A stretch of 64,000 bases of DNA from VXOI01 sp965261945. GTDB taxonomy: Bacteria > Chloroflexota > Dehalococcoidia > Lucifugimonadales > UBA3495. The DNA lies in the NCBI GenBank assembly GCA_965261945.1, contig CBDHEF010000002.1, positions 1,054,001 to 1,118,000 on the forward strand. The letters run 5' to 3'. Both the position numbers and the translations under genes were made by a program. The notes under the pieces were generated by a model. The model made no database searches. It had not been told where the DNA came from and saw only the letters and a list, made by a program, of their open reading frames with translations. Below, one piece after another: positions 34,843 through 44,310 of this stretch (position 1 is the first letter of the stretch; every line of letters starts with the position of its first letter).

Positions 34843-35325
34843 TTGCATCATCCATCCAGGCTTCTGGCGATTTTATGCTTGTCCTTGGCGCTCCTGCTAT
34901 CTGCCTGCGGTTCCGAAATTTCTTCGGCCCCCCGCGAGTTATTGCTTTCACCCGAGGATTTCCCATCCGCCGGCGTAAGCGAGATTGCCGCATCCGAAGA
35001 GCAATCACTGGATGGACCGTCGGCGCAGGTAGAGTTGCAAGGCGGCGATTTCCGGGTACTGCAAAGCCTGATCCTGTTCGAGAGCCGCGAGCAGGCGTTG
35101 ACAGCTCTGGACGGTATCCGGGCCGACCTGGCGAGCCGGGGCGAGGCCGACCCGGGCGGGCCGGAGGCGAGCGGCGTCTTCGAGCATCCGCTGGGAGAAG
35201 AAGCCGCCAGCCTGTTCTTCATCGAGAATCGCGGCTTGGTGCGACTCACGGTAACCGGCCCCGACCGGCAACGGCAACTGGCGAAACTGGTCACAGCCGC
35301 ACGGGACAAACTTTCGGACGGTTAG
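34843..35325 (+). CDS. Small secreted lipoprotein
   Basis: A TTG start (34843) with AGAAGGA about 12 nt upstream gives 160 residues. The N-terminus has a lipoprotein signal: LLAILCLSLALLLSAC with the lipidated Cys near 22. The mature part has two alpha/beta segments (LLLSPEDFPSAG, then VELQGGDFRVLQSLILFESREQALTALDGI), resembling small substrate-binding or stress lipoproteins of unknown function. Convergent with the Lin0512 gene, 8 bp away. Confidence 0.7.
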   Translation: MHHPSRLLAILCLSLALLLSACGSEISSAPRELLLSPEDFPSAGVSEIAASEEQSLDGPSAQVELQGGDFRVLQSLILFESREQALTALDGIRADLASRGEADPGGPEASGVFEHPLGEEAASLFFIENRGLVRLTVTGPDRQRQLAKLVTAARDKLSDG

Positions 35326-35333
35326 GACAGCCT

Positions 35334-35678
35334 TTAGCTCCCGTCGTCGAAGCTGACAATCACCACGGCGTTGGCGATAACCAGCGCGTCGTCGCCCCGC
35401 TCGTTGGGGACTTCCAGGCCTCCGGCGACTGCCTCGCAGTGGCCGGTGCCGTGGGGAAGCACCGACAGCACCGCCTCCTTGTCCACGGCGCCGGGGTTGG
35501 GCACGCCTATGGTCACGTCAACGCGCATATCGTCGGCGGTCTTGCCCAGCATTCTCTGGAACCCCAGACTGCTGTGGTGGATAGCGTCAAACACTGCCCG
35601 CTGGGCTGCGGTGGTGTAGTCCCGCCCGTGAACGTCAACGCCCATTCCCATCTCTGTAACACAACGCACAAGCGCCAT
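35334..35678 (-). CDS. Lin0512-family protein
   Basis: ATG 35676-35678 with GAGAGG 6 nt upstream; 114 residues. It matches the Lin0512 family: CVTEMGMGVDVHGRDYTTAAQRAVFDAI at the N-terminus, VDVTIGVPNPGAVDKEAVLSVLPHG in the middle and GDDALVIANAVVIVSFD at the end. Related proteins occur next to amidohydrolases and ring-opening enzymes. The biochemical role is unknown. Confidence 0.83.
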   Translation of the reverse strand: MALVRCVTEMGMGVDVHGRDYTTAAQRAVFDAIHHSSLGFQRMLGKTADDMRVDVTIGVPNPGAVDKEAVLSVLPHGTGHCEAVAGGLEVPNERGDDALVIANAVVIVSFDDGS

Positions 35679-35820
35679 ATCCAACCTCTCAAGCTCAAGC
35701 CAAATTTCCGCAGTCATTACAACCCAGGCCATCCGTTGCGTCAAGCGGGTTGGCGGCTGCAATCATACAGTCAACTTTACAAACCCGGGATTCTCCGCTA
35801 GATTTCAGCCCGTCACCAAT

Positions 35821-36693
35821 ATGGAGAGCCGCAGAGCAATTACATTCGCCCTCGCCCGAAACTCAATGCTGACCCGTTTTGTGGGTGCTGCCCGAGGGTC
35901 TATCCTTCCTGTACTGGCGACATTGGCGGCGATTGTTCTCTTCATCATACCGGGATGTAGCAACGGGGGTGGAGATGAAACGGTCCTCACGGTGTTCGCC
36001 GCCGCTTCCCTCGCCGACGCCTTCCAAGACATAGTCTTCGAGTTTGAGTCGGGTAACCCCGGCGTTGACGTTAAGCTGAATTTTGCGGGCAGCCAGCGAC
36101 TTCGTTCGCAATTGGAGTTCGGCGCAAAAGCCGACGTATTTGCCTCTGCCGACGAGACCCAGATGTCTCTTGCGGAAGACGCCGGACTAATATCGGGTAA
36201 CAGCCTCCCCTTCGCGGGCGCGTCAATGGCAGTAATCGTTTCTTCGGAAGCAAGAATCAATGACATTAGCGGAATTGCCGACCCAGGCGTGAAATTGGTT
36301 CTGGCCCACGGCAGCGTTCCGGCTGGTCAGTACGCTCGTGAGTTGCTGGCAAGGCTATCAGAGGCGGGTTCCGCCACAGGCCCCGACTTTTTCGAGAGGG
36401 CGCTGGCAAACGTGGTGTCGGAGGAAACCAGCGTGAAGTTCGTCGAGCAGAAAGTTGTCTTGGGCCAAGCCGACGCCGGTATCGTCTACCGGCCCGGGGC
36501 GCTGACGGCAACAGCCACTGGTTCAGCGCGGGAACTACTTCTGCCGCCCGTAGGCGAGGGTGTGCGCGCCATCTATCCCATCGCGGTCGCGCGGGAGTCC
36601 CGCTCCCCGGAGTTGGCCGGGAGGTTCGTGGAGTTCGTGCTTTCCCCGCCCGCCCAGGACATACTCGCTGGCTACGGATTCGACTCGCCTTGA
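35821..36693 (+). CDS. modA: Molybdate ABC transporter, substrate-binding lipoprotein
   Basis: The 290-residue product has a long N-terminal hydrophobic segment ending in IIPGC (lipobox), then the ModA fold: TVFAAASLADAFQDI, NFAGSQRLRSQLEFGAKADVFASAD, LVLAHGSVPAGQYARE, ETSVKFVEQKVVLGQADAGIVY. These loops bind the MoO4 oxyanion. The start may instead be ATG 35866; neither has a strong ribosome-binding site. modB follows after 24 nt. Confidence 0.92.
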   Translation: MESRRAITFALARNSMLTRFVGAARGSILPVLATLAAIVLFIIPGCSNGGGDETVLTVFAAASLADAFQDIVFEFESGNPGVDVKLNFAGSQRLRSQLEFGAKADVFASADETQMSLAEDAGLISGNSLPFAGASMAVIVSSEARINDISGIADPGVKLVLAHGSVPAGQYARELLARLSEAGSATGPDFFERALANVVSEETSVKFVEQKVVLGQADAGIVYRPGALTATATGSARELLLPPVGEGVRAIYPIAVARESRSPELAGRFVEFVLSPPAQDILAGYGFDSP

Positions 36694-36717
36694 TTCACGG
36701 CTTGGGGAGTTAACAGG

Positions 36718-37548
36718 GTGCTGGACCGGTACAGCCGGTTGCGCTGGCCTGGCGGACCGGGAGGGACGCTGGGCGGGATTGCGGGGGCGCTTTACGTCGC
36801 CTTTATCGGCCTGCCGATCATCGCGCTGCTGGCGCGGGCGACGCAGCAGGATAACATCTGGGGGGCGGTAACCGGCGACATTGCCCTCACCGCCCTGCGG
36901 CTGTCGCTGGTGACCAGCGTAATCAGCATCGCCGTGGTCGTAGCCGGTGGCACACCTTTCGCCTACCTTCTCGCCCGCAGCAATCACTGGATTGCCCGCG
37001 CTGTGGACGGACTTGTGGAGTTGCCCATTGTCCTGCCGCCGGTGGTGGCGGGCGTTGCGATGCTGATGGCCTTCGGTCGCGGGGGACTGATTGGCGGCCT
37101 GTTTGACGATGCCGGAATTGACATCTCCTTCACCACCACGGCGGTGGTTTTCGCGCAGATATTCGTAGCCGCCCCATTTTACATACGGGCCGCCAAGCTG
37201 GGGTTTCAGTCGGTGGCAAGGGACTACGAGGACGTTTCCCAGACACTGGGGGTGTCGCCGCTGAACACCTTCCGGCGCATCACACTGCCGCTGGCAGGCC
37301 CGTCCATCATCACGGGTCTGGGGCTCTCATGGGCCAGGGCGATTGCGGAGTTCGGCGCGACGATGATGTTCGCCGGGAATTTGATGGGCGAAACACAGAC
37401 CATGCCCCTGGCCATCATGATCGCCATGGAGACCAACCACGGCTTGGAAAGCGCGCTGGCGCTCTCGGCGCTTCTCTTGGCGGTCTCGGTTGTGGCGCTG
37501 TCTGCCCTGACCCTCGCGTCCTGGCGGCGCTGGAGCGGGCGGCTGTGA
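36718..37548 (+). CDS. modB: Molybdate ABC transporter, permease
   Basis: A GTG start (36718) gives 276 residues with about six membrane helices. The ABC permease EAA loop is clear (DYEDVSQTLGVSPLNTFRRITLP), as is AIAEFGATMMFAGN, typical of ModB/CysT permeases. It forms the channel for molybdate with ModA and ModC. Its TGA overlaps the GTG start of modC (GTGA at 37545-37548). Confidence 0.92.
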   Translation: MLDRYSRLRWPGGPGGTLGGIAGALYVAFIGLPIIALLARATQQDNIWGAVTGDIALTALRLSLVTSVISIAVVVAGGTPFAYLLARSNHWIARAVDGLVELPIVLPPVVAGVAMLMAFGRGGLIGGLFDDAGIDISFTTTAVVFAQIFVAAPFYIRAAKLGFQSVARDYEDVSQTLGVSPLNTFRRITLPLAGPSIITGLGLSWARAIAEFGATMMFAGNLMGETQTMPLAIMIAMETNHGLESALALSALLLAVSVVALSALTLASWRRWSGRL

Positions 37549-38729
37549 GTGCGGCTTCCGGTTCGCGGGGCTGGTTGTGCTCCCGCGTGGGCGATTTCGA
37601 GATGCGGCTCGACTGGGACGTCGAGCCGGGGCAGACGTTGGTCCTCTTCGGCCCCTCGGGGGCGGGAAAGACCACGGCCTTGCGCTGCCTGGCGGGATTG
37701 CTCCGCCCAGTGGCAGGACGGGTGGAGATTGCCGGGCAACTGGTCTATGACAGTGCCGCCCGCCTATGGATACCAGCCCATCGCCGCAGGGTTGGATACC
37801 TGACCCAGCAATACCGCCTGTTCCCCCATCTCAATCTGTCGCGGAATATCGCCTACGGCCTGGAATCCAGTAACGGACAAGAAGGCCAGCGACGCATCGG
37901 TGAACTGCTGGACATTTTCCAACTACGCGGCCTTGAGGAACGCTACCCATGGGAGTTGTCCGGCGGCCAGCAGCAACGGGCCGCTCTGGCACGGGCGATC
38001 GCCGCCCAGCCGCGGCTGCTGCTCCTGGATGAGCCGTTTTCGGCGCTGGACGGCGGGTTGCGGCGGGCGCTACGCCAGGAATTGCGGGCGACGCTGGAGC
38101 GCAACCCCGTTCCGGTGGTACTGGTCACCCACGACCGAGAGGAGGCGCTGTCCCTGGGCGATGAAGTAAAGGTAATAGAGAACGGGCGCACCATCGCGCA
38201 AGGGGCGCCGGTGGAGGTGTTGGGACAACCGGGTCAGGCCGCCGTAGCTCGGCTGGTGGGCGTGGAAAACCTGTTCCGTATGAAGGTGGAATCGCGCCAT
38301 CCCAGGGACGGCACTATGCTCCTGTCCGGCGAGGAAGAACTGGCTGGTTTCAGTCTGGAAGCCCCACTGGACGGCGGCCCACCCCCGCCGGGGGAAGCAG
38401 ACCGGGTCACTGTGGGCATCCGCGCGTCCGACATCATCCTGTCGCTGCTGGAGCCGGTGGGATCATCGGCGCGAAACCGGATACCCGGAACCGTGGCGCG
38501 GGTTGAACCGAGCCCGCCGGGATATACCGTGGAACTGGATTGCGGCGTTCCTCTCCGTTGCCAGGTTACGGGGGCATCGCTGGAAGAAATGGAAATTCGG
38601 CCAGGGCAGCAACTCTGGGCGGTCTTCAAGGCTTCCTCATGCTTCCTGGTCGAAGGTGGATCCGCTGATCGCCGGACGAGACAGGAGACCGGAAGGGGAG
38701 TCGGGAATTCCGAAAACGAAAGTCCGTGA
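37545..38729 (+). CDS. modC: Molybdate ABC transporter, ATPase with TOBE/Mop domain
   Basis: The GTG at 37545, overlapping the modB stop, is taken as start; 394 residues. Motifs: Walker A GPSGAGKTT, Q-loop YLTQQYRLFPHL, signature ELSGGQQQR, Walker B LLLLDEPFSALDG and switch His VTHDREEA. A C-terminal extension (about 260-370) with GTVARVEPSPPGYTVELDCG resembles the Mop/TOBE molybdate-sensing domain. It energises uptake for molybdenum enzymes such as the small Mo-domain protein at 62470. Confidence 0.92.
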   Translation: MSAASGSRGWLCSRVGDFEMRLDWDVEPGQTLVLFGPSGAGKTTALRCLAGLLRPVAGRVEIAGQLVYDSAARLWIPAHRRRVGYLTQQYRLFPHLNLSRNIAYGLESSNGQEGQRRIGELLDIFQLRGLEERYPWELSGGQQQRAALARAIAAQPRLLLLDEPFSALDGGLRRALRQELRATLERNPVPVVLVTHDREEALSLGDEVKVIENGRTIAQGAPVEVLGQPGQAAVARLVGVENLFRMKVESRHPRDGTMLLSGEEELAGFSLEAPLDGGPPPPGEADRVTVGIRASDIILSLLEPVGSSARNRIPGTVARVEPSPPGYTVELDCGVPLRCQVTGASLEEMEIRPGQQLWAVFKASSCFLVEGGSADRRTRQETGRGVGNSENESP

Positions 38730-38869
38730 AATAATTATCAAGAGGTCGCTAAAGGCGAAATCGGCAAAAGCGGATTATGGGCTTCCAAACCCATGTATAC
38801 GTTAATTCGCCTATATTGGGCCTCTTGATTACGAAATGCAGTAAAATTTCTGGAATTTCCCAATTTTGG

Positions 38870-38897
38870 TTGCATATTCCTCTTTGATAGCTATAAT
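38870..38897 (+). promoter_or_regulatory. Promoter of the zinc-ribbon protein gene
   Basis: TTGCAT (38870-38875) and a perfect TATAAT (38892-38897) are 16 bp apart. They lie in an unusually AT-rich 300-bp gap after modC that holds no other gene. A leader of about 135 nt would precede the start at 39040. Confidence 0.65.
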
Positions 38898-39039
38898 GTT
38901 GGAATAGGCACATACAAAGTTATCCGGGGCAGGTATTCCAGCGTAAACCGGCCAGGTTATCCATTCCGATCGCCGTTGGCTGGCCTGTTGGGCCGCGGAC
39001 ACTATCGGCCCTGTACCAGACGTGCTAAGGAGGTCACCA

Positions 39040-39369
39040 TTGGCACTGTCAGACAAGACCCTGATTTGCGTAGAGTGTGGCAGCGAGTTCATCTTCACTG
39101 CCGGGGAACAGGAGTTTTTCCAAACTCGCGGGTTCGGCAATGAACCCAAGCGCTGCCGAAGCTGCCGGGCAGTGCGGCGCACCGAGCAGCGGGGCGGCAG
39201 TGGCGGCGGCGGGGGAATGTACCAGGACGGCCCGCGGGAAATGTACCCCATCATCTGCGCTGAGTGCGGCAACGACGCCATGGTGCCCTTCCGTCCGCGC
39301 GGCGACCGCCCCGTCTACTGTAGCGACTGCTTCAGCCGGATGCGCGCCGAGTCCTCTTCCGGTTTCTAA
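39040..39369 (+). CDS. Double zinc-ribbon protein
   Basis: A TTG start at 39040 is preceded by AAGGAGGT (6 nt), better than the upstream GTG 39022. The 109-residue product has two CxxC...CxxC zinc ribbons: CVECGSEF with CRSC near 32-35, and CAECGNDA with CSDC near residues 73-96. A Gly-rich linker joins them. The first ribbon with FTAGEQEFFQTRGF is the widespread zinc-ribbon/CXXC-CXXGC-like family, suspected to bind RNA or ribosomes. Strong single-gene promoter upstream. Confidence 0.82.
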   Translation: MALSDKTLICVECGSEFIFTAGEQEFFQTRGFGNEPKRCRSCRAVRRTEQRGGSGGGGGMYQDGPREMYPIICAECGNDAMVPFRPRGDRPVYCSDCFSRMRAESSSGF

Positions 39370-40091
39370 TACATCTGACCGCAAACATGGGGGTCTGTTC
39401 ACGTCGGCCCCCGTGTGACCGCTTCACAGCAAGCGCACCGATTTTCCGCCCACGGCGGGAATAGGCGTATTTCTGCGTCACTCCCGCACGAACCCTCCTT
39501 CCCCGGCGACTTTAGCCTCTCCCCTCCTCCGTCGTTCCTCACGTCCCGTCCCTCCGGTATCTTCTGAAAGAGTGCGTGTCAAAAGTCCCAGCTATCGTCC
39601 TTAGACTGAACCATTTGCCTTGAGTTTGTCGAAGGACGGGTTGCCGGGAGACTGACAGACCGCGACGCTAGATTTGCGCGTCGCGGGAGCGCGCCATAGC
39701 GGTCATCAACCCCACCTGGCCCCACGCGGCCGAGTTGTCTGGAAGACTGTTGGTCCGAGCCGCCATTCTCGACGGGTTGCCAGCAGCGCCGGTGAATTTC
39801 TTCATGGCAAGCGGCTGAACTCGCCAGCCCTCTACCTGAAGGGGCAAAGGCAGCCAGGGATATTCCCGGCCTGGATTATGGGTCGGATGGCGCCGCAGCA
39901 TAACGTGAGAGCGCCCCCCTGCCATTCCCTGTTTCCCAGGATTCCGGGATATTCCCCCATTGTTCCTAATGCGCTTTGCCGCCATGTTATGTTATCTTCG
40001 CAGATTCACCGACCGTATCCATAACCGCATTAACCGCATTCTGGCGAATTGCCGATACAATCAGGGAATTTCATCTCGGAAAGGGGTCAGC
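39370..40091. other. About 720 bp without a recognisable gene
   Basis: It holds a CCGCGACGC/GCGTCGCGG hairpin (39660-39686), a CTTGAGTTTGTCGAAGGACG motif (39619-39638) of the kind seen as a dispersed repeat in other bacteria, and frequent stops in all frames. No RNA gene was recognised. Confidence 0.5.
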
Positions 40092-41144
40092 ATGAAAGTT
40101 GTAGCCGTGTTATACCCGGGCGGAGCAGCGGCGGCGGAGACGCCGGAACTGCTGGGGTGCGCAGAGAATGCCCTGGGACTGCGGGAATGGCTGGAAGGAG
40201 CCGGCCACGAGCTGGTGGCCCTGACCGACGCCGGGGCCGGGCTGGACAGCCACCTTCCCACTGCCGACGTGCTTATCGCCACCCCTTTCTGGCCGGCCTA
40301 CATCAGCCGGGAGCGCATAGAGCAGGCTCCCAACCTCAAGCTGCTCCTCACCGCTGGCGTCGGCTCCGACCACTTTGACCTGGCCGCCGCTGCCGAGCAT
40401 GGTGTCACCGTGGCTGAAATCACCGGGAGCAACGTGGTCAGCGTGGCAGAACACGTTGTAATGCAGATACTTACGCTGGTGCGCAACTACATCCCCGCCT
40501 ACCAGGAAGTGCTGAGCGGCGGGTGGGACATCGGCAAGGTGGCTGCCCGTTCCCACGACCTGGAGGACAAGCGGGTGGGCATTGTGGGCTTCGGGCGCAT
40601 CGGACAGCGGGTGGCGGCGAGGCTCAGGCCATTCGATGTGCAACTGCGCTACTTCGACTACCGTCGCCTGCCTCTGACCGAGGAAACCGTGTTGGGCGCC
40701 AGATTCCAGGGACTGAGGCAGTTGGTTGCTGAAAGCGACGTGGTAAGCATCAACATCCCGCTGACGCCAGCCACCCAAGGACTGTTCGACCGGGAACTAC
40801 TGTCAAGCATGAAGAGGGGCGCATACCTGGTGAACACGGCGCGGGGGCGCATCGTGGATACCGATGCGCTGGTTGAGGCACTGGAGTCGGGCCACCTGGC
40901 CGGGTACGCCGGCGACGTGTGGTATCCGCAGCCAGCGCCCGCCGACCACCCCTGGCGGCAGATGCCCAACCACGCCATGACGCCCCACGTTTCGGGGACC
41001 ACGCTGGAGGCCCAGCGTCGCTACGCCAACGGCGTCCGGGAATGCCTGAGCGCCCTGTTAGCCGGGGAACCCATCGACCGGGACTACATCATCGTAGACG
41101 GCGGACGGGTTTCCAGCCCCAGCTACAGCCCCGCCTACCAGTAG
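40092..41144 (+). CDS. fdh: NAD-dependent formate dehydrogenase
   Basis: ATG 40092; 350 residues, D-2-hydroxyacid dehydrogenase fold. The residues that define metal-free formate dehydrogenases align with Pseudomonas FDH: PFWPAY (63-68), TAGVGSDH (87-94), Asn114 in ITGSN, NAD-specifying Asp189 in YFDYRRLP, Arg251 in NTARG, Gln280 in YPQPAPADHPWR and His299 in TPHVSGTT. It oxidises formate to CO2 and yields NADH. It is about 50 residues shorter than the Pseudomonas enzyme at the N-terminus. It needs no Mo, W or Se, unlike other formate dehydrogenases. Monocistronic, convergent with 41199. Confidence 0.9.
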   Translation: MKVVAVLYPGGAAAAETPELLGCAENALGLREWLEGAGHELVALTDAGAGLDSHLPTADVLIATPFWPAYISRERIEQAPNLKLLLTAGVGSDHFDLAAAAEHGVTVAEITGSNVVSVAEHVVMQILTLVRNYIPAYQEVLSGGWDIGKVAARSHDLEDKRVGIVGFGRIGQRVAARLRPFDVQLRYFDYRRLPLTEETVLGARFQGLRQLVAESDVVSINIPLTPATQGLFDRELLSSMKRGAYLVNTARGRIVDTDALVEALESGHLAGYAGDVWYPQPAPADHPWRQMPNHAMTPHVSGTTLEAQRRYANGVRECLSALLAGEPIDRDYIIVDGGRVSSPSYSPAYQ

Positions 41145-41151
41145 GGCCGGT

Positions 41152-41195
41152 GGGGAGAACGAGAGAAAAGCCGTATCTCTCTCCTCGCTCCCCCT
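41152..41195. terminator. Possible bidirectional terminator after fdh
   Basis: GGGGAG...GAGAGA (41152-41163) can pair imperfectly with TCTCTC...CTCCCC (41176-41193) between the convergent fdh and receiver-like genes. The stem is interrupted and no long T-run follows. Confidence 0.4.
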
Positions 41196-41198
41196 TGC

Positions 41199-41492
41199 CT
41201 AGTGCAGGTATTGGGCCAGTTGGGTGAGAATGGAACGGGGACTGTTGACCGTCAGGACCAGCAGGCCGACGTCTCGGTTGCGGGACTGCGTTGACACGTA
41301 GCGCCGGTCGGCCTCGGTAACGTCCCTGTTGATGAGCAGCGCGTCGTAAGACGACGACCCCACCATATCAACGGCTACGCTGTCATTGGTGGTGCTGGAG
41401 ACAATGTATCCCGCACCCTCAAGAACCCGGGTGAGCCGGTCAATATCTGAGGCATCCCGCCCCAAGACTACGATGCGCTTGTTGCCGTTCAT
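41199..41492 (-). CDS. Receiver-like (CheY fold) small protein
   Basis: ATG 41490-41492; 97 residues. KRIVVLGRDASDIDRLTRVLEGAGYIVSS begins like a response-regulator receiver, and SSYDALLINRDV corresponds to the strand that normally carries the phosphorylated Asp. The usual DD pair near the N-terminus and the conserved Thr/Lys are not clear, so it may be a pseudo-receiver. It follows the hydrolase lipoprotein gene by 20 nt in the same direction. Confidence 0.55.
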   Translation of the reverse strand: MNGNKRIVVLGRDASDIDRLTRVLEGAGYIVSSTTNDSVAVDMVGSSSYDALLINRDVTEADRRYVSTQSRNRDVGLLVLTVNSPRSILTQLAQYLH

Positions 41493-41512
41493 CTGCTTGC
41501 TGCCGCCGAATG

Positions 41513-43174
41513 TTAAGAAATGGGCTGGTGGCTGTCGGTGTGCCGGAGAATCCACTCAATGACGGATTCCAGGAATCCCGGAACAAACTCCGGTTTCAAC
41601 TCTGCATATTCGCTGGGGCTGCCGGTAACTGCTTCCTGGAACAAGTGGTTGGCCCCCAAAAGAGTCACAACTGTGTTGTCGGGGTTGTCAACCCCGGCGA
41701 TGGCCTCCGAGAAAGCCGCCGCATTCGTGGCGGACGGCACCTGAGTGTCCAACTCGCCGTAGACCGCGAGAACAGGGACGGTCAGTTCTCTCAAGACCGG
41801 AGCCGGGTCGTATTCGACAAAAGATTTTAACCATGGGCTTTGGACGGACTCAATCTGTTCCCGGATGAGAGTGTCAATGTAGAGGTCAATGTCGGCGATG
41901 GCGTCCCGCCAGGCTTCGGGCAGCGCTTCGATTTGCTGGCGGGCCGTCTGCCGTGCCGCTTCCTCCACTTCGTCCCAGCCTTCTCCGCTGGCTACGGCGC
42001 GCAGAGTCAAATCCTGTTGAGCCTGCGCCTGTTCCATTTGATCTCGGGTAGCGCCGTCGGCTTTAAGTATTTCCACCAGTTGCGCCCGCAGAATGTCCTC
42101 TCCGCCCACCGCCGGGGCGGACAGCAGAACCACGAAAGCGATGCCGTCGCTCTGATAGGCCGCCAGCGGGGCAATCATCCCGCCCTCGCTGTGGCCTATC
42201 AGCCCAATCCGCTCCGGGTCTATGTCGTCGTGTGCCAGTAGCAACTCCACGGCGGCTTTTGCGTCTCCAGCCCGGTCCTGGATGGTAGCTTGCAGCGAGT
42301 CGCCGGTAGAGCCGCCCACGCCCCGGTCGTCGAACCGCAGGACGGCGATGCCGTGGCGGGCAAGATGGTCGGCAATGACGGCAAAGGTCTTGAAACCAAA
42401 AAGGTCCGCGTCCCGGTTCTGGGCGCCGCTGCCGCTTATCAGCGCCACCGCAGGGTGCAAGCCGTCTCCTCCGGGCACGGTCAGATAGCCAGCCAAAGTG
42501 ATGTCTCCGTTGGCAAACACGACCTCTTCCTGGCGGTAGGGCGCTTCTCCCCCTTGGCCTGGCGCGACAGTAGCTATTACATCGGTACGCCTCAACCGGA
42601 ATGTGCCTTTCAGTCCTGCCTGGCTGAAATCTCCCTCAACCGACTCATCGCGGAGTTCGCCGTCCCATACGGCCAACCCGATGGGCGTGTTCATCTCAAA
42701 ATGCAGGCGGCCCGACTGGAAAGCCAATTCGGAGAGTTCCAGCCCGAACGCTCCCTGGCCTGGAATGTCCATGATTCCCTGAAGTCCATTGGCGGAGACG
42801 TAAAATGTGACAAAAAATGGCAGTTGTCCACCTCCGGCCAGAACATCCACTCCCTCCCAGCGCCCTTCGAGAACTGTCGGATCGTCAGGGACAGCAGCCG
42901 GGGCAGATGTCGGCTGCGGCGCCGATGCCGGGACGGCTGCGGGTGTCGAAGTTGACGCGACTGCCACCGGCGTCCTCGGCTCGGCAGTTGGCGGCGGGGT
43001 CGGCCCGGGGGTGGCTCTGGGCGGCGCCGGGGTTGAAGTTGGAGGCGGAACCAGCGTCGCGGTTTCGTGAGCCGGCGCTGATTCACCTCCGTTGCAGGCA
43101 AGGGTGAGCATTACCGCCAACAATCCCAGCAAACACGACATCCACCGGCAGCGAAGTTCATTTTTCTTCCCCAT
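41513..43174 (-). CDS. Secreted alpha/beta hydrolase lipoprotein
   Basis: The 553-residue product has a lipoprotein signal (LLAVMLTLAC), then a Pro/Thr/Ala-rich linker (about 30-95), a beta-rich domain (about 100-205) and an alpha/beta hydrolase domain. The hydrolase has LISGSGAQNRD (oxyanion region), LRFDDRGVGGS, nucleophile IGHSEGG and YGELDTQVP (acid), with the His in GANHLF. This resembles S33/DUF-linked serine hydrolases acting outside the membrane on peptides or esters. Diverges from the hydrolase at 43356. Confidence 0.83.
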   Translation of the reverse strand: MGKKNELRCRWMSCLLGLLAVMLTLACNGGESAPAHETATLVPPPTSTPAPPRATPGPTPPPTAEPRTPVAVASTSTPAAVPASAPQPTSAPAAVPDDPTVLEGRWEGVDVLAGGGQLPFFVTFYVSANGLQGIMDIPGQGAFGLELSELAFQSGRLHFEMNTPIGLAVWDGELRDESVEGDFSQAGLKGTFRLRRTDVIATVAPGQGGEAPYRQEEVVFANGDITLAGYLTVPGGDGLHPAVALISGSGAQNRDADLFGFKTFAVIADHLARHGIAVLRFDDRGVGGSTGDSLQATIQDRAGDAKAAVELLLAHDDIDPERIGLIGHSEGGMIAPLAAYQSDGIAFVVLLSAPAVGGEDILRAQLVEILKADGATRDQMEQAQAQQDLTLRAVASGEGWDEVEEAARQTARQQIEALPEAWRDAIADIDLYIDTLIREQIESVQSPWLKSFVEYDPAPVLRELTVPVLAVYGELDTQVPSATNAAAFSEAIAGVDNPDNTVVTLLGANHLFQEAVTGSPSEYAELKPEFVPGFLESVIEWILRHTDSHQPIS

Positions 43175-43355
43175 TAGCCTCTGGCATATTCACATCGATA
43201 AGACGTGTGCCAGTGTATGCCCTTCCGCCGGACTAAATCCAGTGGCAATTGCCGCCAATCCGAAACCTGGAACATCGTTGCGCCAAAGGCGGGGAGAACC
43301 TATATTAGGGTCGACGGCGCGGGCTCTTGACGCCGATGATACAGAGGACTTGACG

Positions 43356-44240
43356 ATGCAAGGGTTTCCCACGGACGAATGGACCCGCTGCGGCGGGCTG
43401 CGGATGCACGTACGCAACTGGGGCGGCGAGGGCCCACCGGTCGTGCTGCTGCACGGGCTGGCCTCCACCTGCCGCATCTGGGACTTTGTCGCTCCCATTC
43501 TGGCACAGAAATTCTCGGTCATCGCCGTTGACCAGCGGGGACACGGAGACAGCGGCAAGCCGGACCACGGGTATGACTTCGCCAGCGTGGGCGGGGACGT
43601 GGCGGCGATGCTGGAAGGCCGGGGCATCCAACGCCCCATGCTCGTGGGACATTCGTGGGGAGCCGACGTTGCGCTGGAGCTGGCCGTGGCCCAGCCGGAG
43701 TTGCTGAAAGGCATCATTTTCGTCGACGGCGGTACCATCGACGCCTCAGCCCGCTACGCCACGCTGGACGATGCCCTGATCCAGATGGCCCCGCCGGACT
43801 TCAGGGGCGTAACCCCGGCACAGTTCCTCGAGCGGGTGCGGTCAGGAGGCCAGTGGGCCACGCTAATCGAACAGCGCGGCGCATCTGCCGAAGAAATCAT
43901 CCTCGCCAACTTCGAGACGCTGGACAACGGTACGCTGCGGGCCAAGCTCACGCGTGACAATCACCTGCGAATCATCCGGGCGCTGTGGGAGCATCACCCG
44001 CGCGAACTGTATCCGCGGGTGCCCTGCCCGACGCTGATGATGCCGGCCCGCCAGCAAAACAACCCCGACGCTTACGAGCGCACCCTGGCCCGCTCCGAGT
44101 CCATCGCGGCGGCAGAACGGCTGTTGCCCAGCAGCAAGACCATCTGGCTGGAAAACAGCATCCACGACGTGCCGGTGCAGCGCCCTGACCTGGTGGCGGA
44201 GACCATCGGTGAGCATATCAACGGCGGGTTCTTCGATTAG
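43356..44240 (+). CDS. Alpha/beta fold hydrolase
   Basis: ATG 43356 with GAGGA 8 nt upstream; 294 residues. LLHGLASTCRIWDF gives the oxyanion hole, AVDQRGHGDSGKPD follows, VGHSWGADVALELA holds the nucleophile Ser and the C-terminal His is in SIHDVPVQRPD. It is a member of the large esterase/dienelactone/epoxide-type hydrolase class. Substrate unknown. A dispersed palindrome separates it from the next hydrolase gene. Confidence 0.83.
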   Translation: MQGFPTDEWTRCGGLRMHVRNWGGEGPPVVLLHGLASTCRIWDFVAPILAQKFSVIAVDQRGHGDSGKPDHGYDFASVGGDVAAMLEGRGIQRPMLVGHSWGADVALELAVAQPELLKGIIFVDGGTIDASARYATLDDALIQMAPPDFRGVTPAQFLERVRSGGQWATLIEQRGASAEEIILANFETLDNGTLRAKLTRDNHLRIIRALWEHHPRELYPRVPCPTLMMPARQQNNPDAYERTLARSESIAAAERLLPSSKTIWLENSIHDVPVQRPDLVAETIGEHINGGFFD

Positions 44241-44256
44241 GGAATCTCCCCGGATT

Positions 44257-44290
44257 CCCTCTCCATCTGCAAGAGGGCCAGGCTGAGGGC
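44257..44290. repeat. Dispersed CCCTCTCC/GAGGG palindrome
   Basis: An intergenic GC-rich palindrome between two hydrolase genes, related to those at 1318, 34766 and 58246. Confidence 0.5.
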
Positions 44291-44310
44291 AAGACAGGCA
44301 AGGAGCAGCA

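Noticed and set aside
39674..40024. 116-residue ORF before formate dehydrogenase
   Set aside because: No ribosome-binding site or family pattern; arginine/proline-rich composition typical of chance frames.
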